From assembly GCA_031180725.1 (NCBI GenBank), contig JAPSLO010000012.1:124001-188000 (forward strand): a stretch of 64,000 nucleotides of DNA, given 5' to 3'. The position numbers and the translations under genes are program-made. Positions 17,116 through 26,450 of the stretch are shown here, one piece after another. The notes beneath the pieces were generated by a model. It saw only the letters and a program-made list of their open reading frames with translations, was not told the origin of the DNA and searched no databases. Numbering within the stretch: the first letter of the stretch is position 1; the number at the start of each line of letters is the position of its first letter. Source of the stretch: Roseomonas sp. Its GTDB lineage: Bacteria > Pseudomonadota > Alphaproteobacteria > Acetobacterales > Acetobacteraceae.

Positions 17116-18143
17116 CGCCACAGCCCCCGCTCTGCCAGCCAGGCCTGGATGAGCTCGGCCACCTGGTCCGAATTGCGGTCCATCATGATCATATGGCTAT
17201 TGCCGCGAATGCCGCGGGAAGGCAGGTCCACGTCCTCCACCTGCCCGCCGGCCGCGCGGATGGCGTCAGAGAAGCGGCGTGCATTGCGGCGGATGACGGA
17301 CCAGCGAGGATCGGCGTCCACATAGTCGCCGTACATCAGCATGGTGGGCACATCCTTCAGCCGCGCCGCTTCGGCTTCGACCCCGGTGCCGGCGGGTTCC
17401 ACCAGCACCAGCGCGCGGAACAGCTCCGGCCGGCGCTGCGCCACCTGCCAGGCGAAAGCGCCGCCCTGGCTATGCGCGATCACCACGCTGGGCCCCACCC
17501 GTTCCAGCAGTGCCACATAGGCGTTCAGCACATCCTCGTCGGTGCCCAGGTAGCGCGGCACGACCTGGCGCATGAAGGCCAGGTAGTGTTCCGGCTCGGT
17601 GGGAAACTGGTTGCCCGGCAGCACCGTGCCGCGTGCATGGGAACCTGCGCCGTCGCCAATACGGAAACGCTCCCACGGATTTGCGGTGGGCAGGTAGATC
17701 GGCATGCCGAAGATGTCGGGCGTCATCGCTGCGCCGCTGCGGCCACGTTCCACCGCATCGGTCACATAGGTGATCCAACCGCGGCGGAGGAAGAAGTGCT
17801 CCCACCCTTCGCGTCCGTCCGGCGTGTTCTCGTAGGTTGCGCCGGTGAGGTAGGCGCCGTGCCACAACATCAGCGGCGCTGCACCGCGCTGCGGGCTGGG
17901 CTGCATGAACTGCGCATACATCTGGCCGACCACATAGGTGCCGTTCGGATCGATGCGCAGCGGCGCACCGCCAACCGTGGGCGTGTACTCGATGACCGGC
18001 TTGCCCGAGATCTCCACCTGCCGGCCACCGACATGGAAGGATCCGAAGCGCTCGATGGTGAGCGGCTGGGCGTGGCCCGAGAAGGGCACCATCGCCAGTG
18101 CCAATGCGGTCATCACCGCGCGCCACGATGTGTTGCGACGCAT
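17112..18143 (-). CDS. Exported alpha/beta-hydrolase (esterase-like)
   Basis: A 343-residue protein with a signal peptide (MRRNTSWRAVMTALALAMV, cleavage near SGHAQ). The alpha/beta-hydrolase fold is shown by LMLWHGAYLTG (oxyanion region) and the nucleophile elbow VIAHSQGGAFA with Ser at the centre. A late GNSHMIMMDRNSD segment carries the probable catalytic His. The ATG at 18143 has GGGAGGAAG immediately upstream. It is the first gene of the operon hydrolase-Bug-LeuC-like-LeuD-like-Bug. A periplasmic esterase releasing an organic acid for import is consistent with this context; the substrate is unknown. Confidence 0.85.
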   Translation of the reverse strand: MRRNTSWRAVMTALALAMVPFSGHAQPLTIERFGSFHVGGRQVEISGKPVIEYTPTVGGAPLRIDPNGTYVVGQMYAQFMQPSPQRGAAPLMLWHGAYLTGATYENTPDGREGWEHFFLRRGWITYVTDAVERGRSGAAMTPDIFGMPIYLPTANPWERFRIGDGAGSHARGTVLPGNQFPTEPEHYLAFMRQVVPRYLGTDEDVLNAYVALLERVGPSVVIAHSQGGAFAWQVAQRRPELFRALVLVEPAGTGVEAEAARLKDVPTMLMYGDYVDADPRWSVIRRNARRFSDAIRAAGGQVEDVDLPSRGIRGNSHMIMMDRNSDQVAELIQAWLAERGLWR

Positions 18144-18208
18144 TCTTCCTCCCATCTCCGCTTCTCGTGGCGCCTCGGCAGCGCGGAAGCCGGGCAGGAC
18201 CTATAGCC

Positions 18209-18218
18209 CATACTTATG
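18209..18218. promoter_or_regulatory. AT-rich inverted repeat in a divergent promoter region
   Basis: CATA-CT-TATG sits in an AT-rich patch between the divergent hydrolase operon and the acyl-CoA dehydrogenase operon. It is followed by ACCTATGATAG. It resembles the palindrome at 38586-38596 in another divergent intergenic region and is a candidate operator or promoter. Confidence 0.3.
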
Positions 18219-18329
18219 ACCTATGATAGAGCATCCTCGCCAGGGCGGAAAGCGCCGGGGCCGGATTGCACTGAGACTGAGGAGGATGCCGAGGATGCGC
18301 ATGATGGGCCGGAAAGGACGCCGCTCCGC

Positions 18330-19475
18330 ATGACGCTCGAGGAACTCGATCAGCTCGACGACGCGGCCTTCCGCGCGCATGTGCGGGCCTGGGTGGAGGC
18401 GAACACGCCGCCGGAGCTGCGCTTCCCGCGCCGTCGCCTGCACTGGCACGAAAACCGGCCCTGGTACTTGGCGCTGTCGCGCCAGGGCTGGCTGGCGCCG
18501 GCCTGGCCGCGGGAATATGGCGGCATGGGCCTCTCCGCCGCGCGTCAGCTCATCATGATCGAGGAGTTCGAGCGCTGGGGCTGCCCGCGCATCAGCGACA
18601 TGGGCGTGCTGATGCTCGGCCCGCTGTTGCTGAAGCACGGCACCGAGGATCAGAAGCGTCGGTTCCTGCCGCGCATCCTCTCGGGCGAGGATATCTGGGC
18701 GCAGGGCTATTCCGAGCCGAATGCGGGATCGGATCTGGCTGCGCTGCGGCTTGAAGCTGTGGATGCCGACAACCATTGGGTGCTGAACGGCCAGAAGACC
18801 TGGATTACCTTCGCAAATGACGCGAACTGGATCTTCGTGCTGGCGCGCACGGACAAGACCGTGAAGAAGCAGGAAGGCATCAGCTTCCTGCTGATGCCGA
18901 TGGACAGCCCCGGCATTTCCGTGCGGCCGATCCTGAACCTCGACCAGCATGACGAGTTCTGCGAGGTCTTCTTCGACAATGTCCGCGTGCCAAAGGACAT
19001 GCTGGTGGGTGAGGTCAACAAGGGCTGGACCTACGCCAAGGCGCTGCTGGGCTTCGAGCGCGTCGCCATCGGCTCGCCGCGCCTTTCCTCCAACGGCCTG
19101 GCCGCGATGAAGCGCCTGGCGGAGAAGGTCGGCAAGGCCGAGGATCCGGCTTTCCTGGACCAGTATGCGCGCTTCCAGCTGGAACTGGCTGATCTGAAGG
19201 CGCTGTATGAAAGCTTCACCGCCGCGCTGCGCCGGGGCGAGCCACTGGGGCCCGACGTCTCCATATTGAAGATTGTGCAGACTGAGCTTTACCAGCGTAT
19301 CACCGACGCGATGCTGGAACTGGCCGGCGGCCATGCCGGGCTGCTGGACCCGATGGAGCCCGGCCTGCATCCCGCAGGGCAGTTCCTGCAGGCGCGGCCG
19401 ACCACCATCTTTGGCGGCTCCTCGGAGATTCTGCGCAACATGCTGGCCCGCAGCCTGCTGGAGCTGCCGGCATGA
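18330..19475 (+). CDS. Acyl-CoA dehydrogenase
   Basis: A 381-residue FAD-dependent acyl-CoA dehydrogenase. Hallmarks are GYSEPNAGSDLAALRLEA (the FAD/substrate contact near residue 130), NGQKTWITFANDANWIFVLA, and the C-terminal FGGSSEILRNMLARSLL. The start at 18330 has GGAAAGGA upstream; the frame upstream to 18216 is not conserved. It overlaps the CoA-transferase gene (ATGA). In the ACAD-CoA transferase-ACAD arrangement, the two ACAD genes may form a heteromeric enzyme acting on an acyl-CoA made by the CoA-transferase; this pairing is inference. The substrate is unknown. Confidence 0.9.
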   Translation: MTLEELDQLDDAAFRAHVRAWVEANTPPELRFPRRRLHWHENRPWYLALSRQGWLAPAWPREYGGMGLSAARQLIMIEEFERWGCPRISDMGVLMLGPLLLKHGTEDQKRRFLPRILSGEDIWAQGYSEPNAGSDLAALRLEAVDADNHWVLNGQKTWITFANDANWIFVLARTDKTVKKQEGISFLLMPMDSPGISVRPILNLDQHDEFCEVFFDNVRVPKDMLVGEVNKGWTYAKALLGFERVAIGSPRLSSNGLAAMKRLAEKVGKAEDPAFLDQYARFQLELADLKALYESFTAALRRGEPLGPDVSILKIVQTELYQRITDAMLELAGGHAGLLDPMEPGLHPAGQFLQARPTTIFGGSSEILRNMLARSLLELPA

Positions 19476-20656
19476 CCGCGCTGCCCAATATCCGCGTGCT
19501 GGACATGACGCGCGTCTTCGCCGGCCCCTGGGCCGCGCAGATGCTGGGCGATTTCGGCGCCGATGTGGTGAAGGTGGAACAGCCCGGCGGCGGGGACGAT
19601 GTGCGCCGCATGGGCTTCCGGGCGCGCGACGAAAAGGGCGCGGAGATCGGCGATACCTCCTCCTTCCTGGCGATGAACCGCAACAAGCGCAGCATCACGC
19701 TGGACATTGCCAAGCCGGAAGGGCAGGCCACGCTGCGCGCGCTGATCGCCAAGGCCGATGTCTTCATCGAGAACTTCAAGGCCGGCGGCTTGAAGAAGTA
19801 TGGGCTGGACTATGCCGCCCTGTCGGGACTGAACCCGCGGCTGGTCTATTGTTCCATCACCGGCTTCGGGCAGGACGGACCCTATTCGCCGCTACCCGGC
19901 TATGACCCAATCTTTCAGGCGATGAGCGGGCTGATGAGCGTGACCGGCCAGCCCGATGGCCATCCAGGCGCGGGGCCGGTGCTGGCCGGCTATAGCCTCT
20001 CCGATATCAATGCGGGCTTCTATGCCACCATCGCCATCCTGGCGGCGCTGCATCACCGGGATACGGTTTCCGGCCGCGGGCAACACATCGATCTGGCGCT
20101 GCTGGATTCCCAGATCGCGGCGCAGTCGCATATCGCGATGAACTGGATGGTCTCGGGCAAGATGCCGGTGCGCGCCGGCGCTGCCAGCCAGATCAACACG
20201 CCCTGGCAGGCCTTCGAGACGGCGGACCGCCCGCTGATGCTGGCGGTCGGCAATGACCGGCAGTTTCAGCAGCTCTGCCAAGTGCTGGGCCTGCCAGACA
20301 TGCCCGCCGATCCGCGCTTCGCCACCAATCGCCAGCGCATGGCGCACAGGGCGGAGATGCTGCCCGTATTGCAGAAGGCACTGATGGCGCGCACGGCGCG
20401 GGAATGGATGGATGCGCTGAACCAGGTCGGCGTGGCCTCCGGTCCCATCAACGATTTCGGCGCCGTCGCCGCCGACCCCCAGGTGCAGCATCGTCATGTC
20501 TTCCGCACCATGCCGGTGGAAGACGGGCGGCAGGTGCCAGTGGTCGCCAATCCGATCCGCTTTTCCGATACACCCCCCGTCTATCGCCGCCCGCCACCCG
20601 CCCTCGGGGAACATACTGAGGAAGTGCTGCGCGACTGGCTCGGAGAGACGCGATGA
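19472..20656 (+). CDS. Family III (CaiB/BaiF-type) CoA-transferase
   Basis: A 394-residue CoA-transferase of the formyl-CoA transferase/CaiB family, which moves CoA between acyl-CoA and a free acid through an aspartyl-CoA anhydride. The N-terminal motif RVLDMTRVFAGPWAAQMLGD and the SITGFGQDGPYSPLPGYDP block are typical. The likely catalytic Asp is D178 in SLSDINAGFYATIA. It overlaps both flanking genes by 4 bases. It probably activates the acid substrate used by the two acyl-CoA dehydrogenases; the acid and CoA donor are not identifiable. Confidence 0.92.
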   Translation: MTALPNIRVLDMTRVFAGPWAAQMLGDFGADVVKVEQPGGGDDVRRMGFRARDEKGAEIGDTSSFLAMNRNKRSITLDIAKPEGQATLRALIAKADVFIENFKAGGLKKYGLDYAALSGLNPRLVYCSITGFGQDGPYSPLPGYDPIFQAMSGLMSVTGQPDGHPGAGPVLAGYSLSDINAGFYATIAILAALHHRDTVSGRGQHIDLALLDSQIAAQSHIAMNWMVSGKMPVRAGAASQINTPWQAFETADRPLMLAVGNDRQFQQLCQVLGLPDMPADPRFATNRQRMAHRAEMLPVLQKALMARTAREWMDALNQVGVASGPINDFGAVAADPQVQHRHVFRTMPVEDGRQVPVVANPIRFSDTPPVYRRPPPALGEHTEEVLRDWLGETR

Positions 20657-21735
20657 CCGAGGCAGAGGAATACGCCGCGCGGATGGAATCCATTCGCATG
20701 ATCCGCGACAGCGCGGCCGCGCTGGTTCCGCCTGGCGGCGATCTGCGCCGCATCCGGGATCTGCGTTTCACCGAGCTTGGCTATGATCCCGCCAGGTTGC
20801 GCCAGATGGGCGAGCTGGGCTGGATCGGCCTGCGCGTGCCGGAGGATGCCGGCGGCATCGGGCTGGGCATGGCCGAATGCTGCGCCCTGGCCGAGGAGCT
20901 GGGCCGCGGCTTGGTGCCCGAACCGCTGACTGCCGCACAACTCTCCGCCGCCCTCCTCGCCGCAGCCGGCGAGGAGGAGGTGCTGGGCCAAATGCTGGCC
21001 GGCGAGACGCTGGTGCTGACTGCCTGGCAGGAGAGCGCCGATGCGCTGGACGCGCCCGGCACCGCCACCGCGCCACGCCTGTTCCTGCCCCACGTCCGCG
21101 GGGCGCGACATATCCTTCTGCCCGTCCGGGAGTCCCACGGCCTGGCGCTTCACCTGCTGCCTGCGACCTCGCAGCCCATCGCGGTGGACAGTCTTCAGGA
21201 TGGTGGCCATGCCGGCCGCCTGACGCCGAAGCTCGCCGAGGGTCACCGCCTCGCGGACGACATGGCCGCCGCCATGGACCGCGCGCTCGATGAGGCCGCA
21301 CTCTCCACCGCCGCCTATCTGTTGGGCGTGATGGAAGGCGCCTTCGCGATGACCCTGGACTATCTGCGGACGCGCCAGCAATTCGGGCGCCCGATCGGCA
21401 GCTTTCAGGCTCTGCAGCATCGTGCGGTGGATCTGCGCATCCAAATCGCGCTGACCCGCGCCAGTGTTGAAGCCGCCGCTGTCACGCTGGATGGGCTGGC
21501 ATCGGACCAGGTGGCGGCACGCCGCCACGCCGTCTCCTGCGCCAAGTCGCGCGCGGCGGAGGCCGCGATGCTGGTCACCCGCGCCGCCGTGCAGATGCAT
21601 GGCGCGATCGGCTACACGGACGAATACGATGTCGGCCTGTATTTGCGGAAAGCCATGGTTCTGTCGAACGCCTACGGCTCCGCTCCACTCCATCGCCGTC
21701 GCTTCATGGCTTCGGCCTCAGCGGCGGAAGAGTAG
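20653..21735 (+). CDS. Acyl-CoA dehydrogenase, divergent second subunit
   Basis: A 360-residue acyl-CoA dehydrogenase relative. The first half is degenerate, and no clear FAD-contact T-E/P-x-x-GSD motif is visible, while the C-terminal half keeps TLDYLRTRQQFGRPIGSFQA and QMHGAIGYTDEYDVGLYLRK. This asymmetry with the canonical upstream ACAD fits known two-subunit (alpha2beta2) ACADs, where FAD and catalytic residues are split. It overlaps the CoA-transferase (ATGA) and is the last gene of its operon. Immediately after its stop the degenerate recombinase begins on the other strand. Confidence 0.88.
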   Translation: MTEAEEYAARMESIRMIRDSAAALVPPGGDLRRIRDLRFTELGYDPARLRQMGELGWIGLRVPEDAGGIGLGMAECCALAEELGRGLVPEPLTAAQLSAALLAAAGEEEVLGQMLAGETLVLTAWQESADALDAPGTATAPRLFLPHVRGARHILLPVRESHGLALHLLPATSQPIAVDSLQDGGHAGRLTPKLAEGHRLADDMAAAMDRALDEAALSTAAYLLGVMEGAFAMTLDYLRTRQQFGRPIGSFQALQHRAVDLRIQIALTRASVEAAAVTLDGLASDQVAARRHAVSCAKSRAAEAAMLVTRAAVQMHGAIGYTDEYDVGLYLRKAMVLSNAYGSAPLHRRRFMASASAAEE

Positions 21736-21739
21736 GCCC

Positions 21740-23133
21740 AGGGAGGGCTCTGCCCTCGCAGGTTCCCTTTTGACCGAACAGCTGAGGGGCACTCGCCCCC
21801 CGGCTTCCCCCGGGCTCCTGGTGCGGCTTGGCAGGACGGCGCCCCCAGCGCCAGCATCGCGCCGAACTCTCCGACCAGCTCGATCCCGGGCGGGCCGCCC
21901 CCGCCGTCCGAGGGCGTGACGACCACCCGGGCGACCAGGGCCCGGACCGCCTCGAGCGCCTTCGGCGGCGAGGCCAGGGTCCATCAGCTCGCGGCCGAGC
22001 GCCTCGCAGACCTCCGCCTCGAGCGGCCCGCGCGGGACCCGGGCGCGGTTGGTGCAGGCGCCGACCTTCGCGGCGGTGCAGGCGAGGTAGTCCCTTCCGA
22101 TCGCCTTGTAGGTCCGCCCGCAGACCCCGCAGACCACCTTGCCGCTCAGCAGGTATTGCGCCCGGCGCCGCTCCCAGAACCGTGGCCCCCTCTCCTCCTG
22201 CTGCGGTGCCCGGTTCGCCTCCAGCCGCGCCTGGACCGCCGCCCAGAGCTCGGGCTCGACGATGCGCAACGCGGGCACCTCGGCCTCGACCACGTCCTCC
22301 GCCGCGTTCCGGCGGCGGACCCGCTTGCCCGTGTCCGGGTCGCGGGGCGACCGGTGCCGGTTCCAGACCAGACGCCCGACATAGATCGGGTTGCGCAGCA
22401 GGCCCGTGCCGCGCGCGGGTTTGCCCCGGAGGGTTGCCTCGGTCCACTTGCCGCCATCGGCGAGGGCATGCCCTCGGCGTTGAGCGCGGCGACGATCGCC
22501 GTCGGGCTCGCCCCAGCCGCGTAGGTCCGGAAGGCGGTGGACCACCGCGGCTTCCGCTGGGTTTTGCTGGAGAAGGCCGCGCTCGACCTCACCCTTGGCC
22601 GTGAGCTGGCCGCTGATGCGGTCGTAGCCGTAGGCCACGCGCCCGACGATCCGCCCCCTCGCCACCCGGCCAGCCAGGCCGCGCCGGGTCTTGTCGGCGA
22701 GGTCGCGCAGGAAGATGGCGCCCATCGTGCCCTTCAGCCCGATGTGAGCATGCCGATCTCGCCCTCGGCGGCGGTGAGGACCGCCACGTCGTGGAACTCG
22801 GCCTGCTTGTAGAAGGCGGCCACGTGCTCCTGGTCACGGGAGATGCGGTCGAGCGATTCGGCCAGCACGACCTCGAAGCGGCCGGCGCACATGCCCTCGA
22901 GCAGGGCCCGGTAGCCCGACCGCTGGCGGATGGCACCGGTGATGGCCGCATCGGAGTGGATCTCGACCACCTCCCAGCACCCGCGCTCGGCATGGATGCG
23001 GCAGAGGCGGACCTGGTCCTCGATCGAAGCCCGGGTTCTGGCCGTCATCGGAGTAGCGGGCGTAGATCGCGCAGCGCATCTGGCTGCCATCCGACGTGGT
23101 TGTTGGCAGTGACTTCTTGCGGGTGGCTGTCAT
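21740..23133 (-). pseudogene. Degenerate large serine recombinase
   Basis: Pieces of one large serine recombinase lie in order but in changing frames on the minus strand. They are MRCAIYARYSDDGQN (catalytic Ser in the YARYS motif, about 23080-23035), SIEDQVRLCRIHAERG through RFEVVLAESLDRISRD (about 23030-22840), LRDLADKTRRGLAGRVARGR (about 22710), GASPTAIVAALNAEG in a different frame (about 22500), a Zn-ribbon region with VVCGVCGRTYKA (about 22130), and a family-typical C-terminus IELVGEFGAMLALG (about 21885). At least four frame changes are needed, so the gene is inactive unless the assembly is wrong here. The exact left end is uncertain. Confidence 0.8.
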
Positions 23134-23146
23134 GGGTCGCTGTCCA

Positions 23147-23440
23147 TCAGCGGGTGGCGCCCTCGAGGGCCGCCGCGAGCAGCGCGGCCGCGGCAAGGAG
23201 GAGGAGGAAGGTTCCGACGGCTGCGCCGCGCTGGAGGCGGGCGAGGCGGCGTGCCTCGGCGCGGCCAAGCGCAGCGGCGAGGCGCATGAGGGCGGCGCGG
23301 CGGCATTGCGGGGCGGCGGTCTCGCCCTCGGGTGAGATCCGCGGGAGGAGGCCGCCGCGGATTGGCGAGGTGACGGAGGCGGCTTTCACCGTAGACGCGG
23401 CGGGGTTGCCGTTACGATTGAGGGTGGGGTTCGAGCTCAT
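23147..23440 (-). CDS. Small putative membrane protein upstream of the recombinase
   Basis: A 97-residue frame starting MSSNPTLNRNGNPAAS, ending in one hydrophobic segment AAVGTFLLLLAAAALLAAAL preceded by an Arg-rich helix. It ends 13 bases before the recombinase start on the same strand, so it may have been part of the same mobile unit. The ATG at 23440 lacks a strong ribosome-binding site. No family is recognised. Confidence 0.35.
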   Translation of the reverse strand: MSSNPTLNRNGNPAASTVKAASVTSPIRGGLLPRISPEGETAAPQCRRAALMRLAAALGRAEARRLARLQRGAAVGTFLLLLAAAALLAAALEGATR

Positions 23441-23983
23441 GACCGGTATCCGTGCAGGCGCACGTCCCGGCAGCACGAGACACGCGCCCGCGGCTTGCGG
23501 GACACGCGCGTTCTCGCGCCTGGCTGATGCTTCTCATCGCCCGCCGGGCTGCGCGCGGCCGGTCTCCCGGTCCGCACCTCGGTGGGTCACCTCACCTCGG
23601 TAGCAGGGCAGCCTATAACAGAGCAATCGCGGCTGGTGCCGCCGAATGCGAAGCGGCCGGGTGACCTGCTGAGCGATTGCAAGGACCTTGCGCTCGGCTG
23701 TCCGCTCCGGCTTCCGGAGCGAACCTAAACGTCCGCCGTTCAGGGCCCGCGGCGATGGCGCCATCTGGCCGGAAGCAGCCGGACGGCTTTTGAAAGCTGA
23801 TCGCACGAAAGCGGACATTCGCCGTTCGCCGTGCTTACAGCCGCGTCCGACCCGAAGCGGCCCTTCAGCCTTGCCCGTCTGCGCGGCCAAGTCCCGACAA
23901 TGCGGTCTTCTCAAGCTCGCGGCGGAGGTAGTGCTTCCACGCCTCCGGCGCCGCGCCGACCGGCTCGATCGGTCTCTCGTTGA
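23441..23983. other. Gap with no supported gene
   Basis: About 540 bases between the small membrane frame and the IS3 scrap. Codon-position bias is weak in every frame, and base composition appears slightly less GC-rich than in the neighbours. I see no recognisable protein, RNA or terminal inverted repeat. It reads as non-coding or heavily decayed mobile-element DNA. Confidence 0.4.
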
Positions 23984-24079
23984 GAGAGGAAGCCGACGGA
24001 CAACGCGCATACCGAGGCATTCAACGCACGGTTCCAGGCCGAGTGCCTGAACGAGCACTGCTTCCTGGATCTGGACGAC
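23984..24079 (+). pseudogene. IS3-family transposase (OrfB) scrap
   Basis: A 32-codon stretch reads RKPTDNAHTEAFNARFQAEC followed by LNEHCFLDLDDA. This is the conserved C-terminal part of the DDE integrase domain of IS3-family OrfB, including the region of the catalytic Glu (TEAFN). No start, upstream domain or IS end is found, and similarity fades after 24080. It is a relic rather than an active element. Confidence 0.7.
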
Positions 24080-24389
24080 GCGCCGTGTGCGCGACCGCGC
24101 ATTCCGCGTCCGGCGACAGGAGACCTACGTATGGACCGTCGCACCATCCAATCGCCGGACCATCGGGCGGCCATCGCCCACTCTCGCGCCGAACAGGTTG
24201 GCACTGTCCCGGGATTGGTGGCGGGCTCAGGCGGTATTCCGACCGAGCCCGGGTCCATCGGCGCGTCGAAGGGCTACCGAGTTGGCAATGCCTGGAGTAC
24301 GGATCCTGTCCTCTGGCCTCACCAGCGGCGACCAGCGCCGGCCACTCGACCCCGTGCAGCAGGGGCCGTCCACGCCATCAACTCCAGCT
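24080..24389. other. Gap with no supported gene, downstream of the ABC operon
   Basis: About 310 bases between the transposase scrap and the end of the ABC ATPase gene. Some of it may be further decayed IS DNA, but no frame is convincing. No clear terminator hairpin with a T-run is visible. Confidence 0.35.
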
Positions 24390-25496
24390 TCAGCCCGCCC
24401 GTTCCCTCCCTCCGAGCCGCGGCAGGGCCCGACCCGAACCGGGATCGAACAGGTGCAACCGACTAGGGTCGAAGGCGACCGCCACTGCAGCATTGAGTGT
24501 CGCGCGCACCTCGCTCCGCACCTCCGCCGTGATGCGCAGCTTCGCCGCCACCTCCACCTCAATCAGCCGCTCGGAACCGATCAGTTCCGTCATCCAGACC
24601 GTGCCGGGGATGGCGTGCGCCTCCTCGGGCGCGGCCATGCGCACATCCTGCGGCCGGACGCCGAGGACGAGGGCGCGCGGCGCGCCCGACAGGTCGAACT
24701 GCGGCGGCGCCGGCATGGCGCGGCCGGCGAGACGGAGGACTGGCGCGCCGTTCTCGGAGGCCAGCTCCACCTCGGCGAAGTTCATGGGAGGGCTGCCGAT
24801 GAAGCCCGCGACGAAGAGGTTAGCCGGGCGGTCGTAGACCTCCTCCGGCGTGGCGAACTGCTGCACCACGCCCTGGTCCATCACCGCGACCAGGTCGGAC
24901 ATGGTCATGGCCTCGAGCTGGTCGTGGGTGACGTAGATGGAGGTGGTCTCAAGGTCGAGGTGAAAGCGCTTCAGCTCGCCCCGCATCGTAGCGCGCAGCT
25001 TGGCGTCGAGGTTGGAGAGCGGCTCGTCCATCAGGAAGATGTCGGGCTTGCGCACCATGGCGCGGCCGAGCGCCACGCGCTGCCGCTGCCCGCCCGACAA
25101 TGCCCGGGGCTTGCGGGAAAGGAGCTTGCCGATCTCCAGCACCTTAGCGACGGCGCCGACCTTCTCTGACCGCTCGGCCCTGGGCACGCCGCGGACCTTA
25201 AGGCCGTAGCCGATGTTGGCCGCTACATCCATGGTGGGGTAGAGGGCGTAGGACTGGAACACCATGGCGATGTTGCGGTCGCCCGGCGACAGGTGGTCCA
25301 CGCGGCGTCCGCCGAAGTAGATCTCGCCCGCCGTCGCGCGCTCCAGCCCCGCGATCATGCGCAGCAGCGTCGTCTTCCCGCAGCCCGAGGGGCCGAGCAG
25401 CGTGACGAAACGCTGCTCTGGGAAGGTCATGTCGAGCGACTTCAGGACCTGGTTGGAGCCGAAGGACTTGGAGAGCCCCTGGATGCGGACGTCCAT
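24390..25496 (-). CDS. Sugar-type ABC importer ATP-binding protein (UgpC/MalK-like)
   Basis: A 368-residue ATPase. Walker A is GPSGCGKTT near residue 38, the ABC signature is ALSGGQRQRVALGRAM near 135, and Walker B is DIFLMDEPLSNLDAKLR. The C-terminal 130 residues form the TOBE/OB domain found in MalK, UgpC and MsmX-type subunits. The ATG at 25496, 5 bases after the permease stop, begins the conserved DVRIQGLSKSFGSNQVLKS; the longer frame is shadow. It is the last gene of a five-gene minus-strand operon. Its last 20 residues are less typical. Confidence 0.92.
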   Translation of the reverse strand: MDVRIQGLSKSFGSNQVLKSLDMTFPEQRFVTLLGPSGCGKTTLLRMIAGLERATAGEIYFGGRRVDHLSPGDRNIAMVFQSYALYPTMDVAANIGYGLKVRGVPRAERSEKVGAVAKVLEIGKLLSRKPRALSGGQRQRVALGRAMVRKPDIFLMDEPLSNLDAKLRATMRGELKRFHLDLETTSIYVTHDQLEAMTMSDLVAVMDQGVVQQFATPEEVYDRPANLFVAGFIGSPPMNFAEVELASENGAPVLRLAGRAMPAPPQFDLSGAPRALVLGVRPQDVRMAAPEEAHAIPGTVWMTELIGSERLIEVEVAAKLRITAEVRSEVRATLNAAVAVAFDPSRLHLFDPGSGRALPRLGGRERAG

Positions 25497-25501
25497 CGGG
25501 T

Positions 25502-26389
25502 TCAGCCCTTCACCGCGCCGGCGCCGAAGCCGGCCACGAGGTGGCGCTGCAGTGCCATGAACAGGATCGCCATGGGCACGGTCATCAGGACGGAAGAAGC
25601 CATCATCAGTCCCCAATCCACATGCGTGCCGTCGAAGAAATGCATCACGCCGACCGTGAGCGGCAGGTTCTCCATGCTGTTCATGAAGACCCGGCCGAAG
25701 AGATAGTCGTTCCAGGAGACAATGAGCGTGAAAATTGCCGCCGCGACGATGCCGGGCCAGGCGGTGGGCAGCACAATCTCCCAGAACACCCGCAGCCGCG
25801 AGGCGCCGTCCACCAGCGCCGCCTCCTCGATCTCAATCGGCACGCCGCGGAAGAAGGCCCACATCAGCCACATGCAGAAGGGCAGCGTGATGCAGACATA
25901 GCCGAGGATGAGTGAGAGCAGCGTGTCCGTCAGGCGCAGGTCGGCCATCAGCAGGAACATCGGGAAGACAAAGATGATGGAAGGGACCATGTAGCCGACC
26001 AGCGCGAGGTAAGGCACGGCGCGCTGCCCCGGGAAGCGGAAGCGCGTGAGGGAGTAGGCGGCGAGCGTCGAGACGACCGTGCTGATGACGGTAGTGCCCA
26101 GCGTGACGATGACGCTGTTGAGGAACCAGTCCAGGAAGAAGGCCGAGGGCGGAGCCTGCCCGCCCGTGGCGGATCCCGCCTGGAAATAGGCGTCCTTCCC
26201 CTGTAAGAGGGCGCGGTAGTTCTCCAGTGTCCAAGTGCTGGGCCAGAGCGTGGGCGGCCAGAAGAAGATCTCGTCCTTGGGCTTCATGCTGGTGAAGAAG
26301 GCCCAGACCAGCGGGAAGCAGACGACGAAGGTGACGGCCGCGAGCAGCGCGTAAAGCGCGACCCGGCCGAGGGCGGCGCGGGCGGTCAT
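25502..26389 (-). CDS. ABC importer permease, MalG-like
   Basis: A 295-residue inner-membrane permease with about six transmembrane segments. The EAA loop that docks the ATPase is visible as EEAALVDGASRLRVFWEIVL. The first TM segment is YALLAAVTFVVCFPLVWAF. The ATG at 26389 was chosen because the longer frame to 26494 has a proline/arginine-rich leader and overlaps the upstream gene. From this start the gene lies 61 bases after the MalF-like stop. It pairs with the MalF-like permease to form the translocation channel. Confidence 0.9.
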   Translation of the reverse strand: MTARAALGRVALYALLAAVTFVVCFPLVWAFFTSMKPKDEIFFWPPTLWPSTWTLENYRALLQGKDAYFQAGSATGGQAPPSAFFLDWFLNSVIVTLGTTVISTVVSTLAAYSLTRFRFPGQRAVPYLALVGYMVPSIIFVFPMFLLMADLRLTDTLLSLILGYVCITLPFCMWLMWAFFRGVPIEIEEAALVDGASRLRVFWEIVLPTAWPGIVAAAIFTLIVSWNDYLFGRVFMNSMENLPLTVGVMHFFDGTHVDWGLMMASSVLMTVPMAILFMALQRHLVAGFGAGAVKG

Positions 26390-26450
26390 GCCGCCACCGA
26401 TCGCCGGAGGGCGTCGCGCAGCGGAGCCTGGAGGCGTGAAGCGTTGGCCC

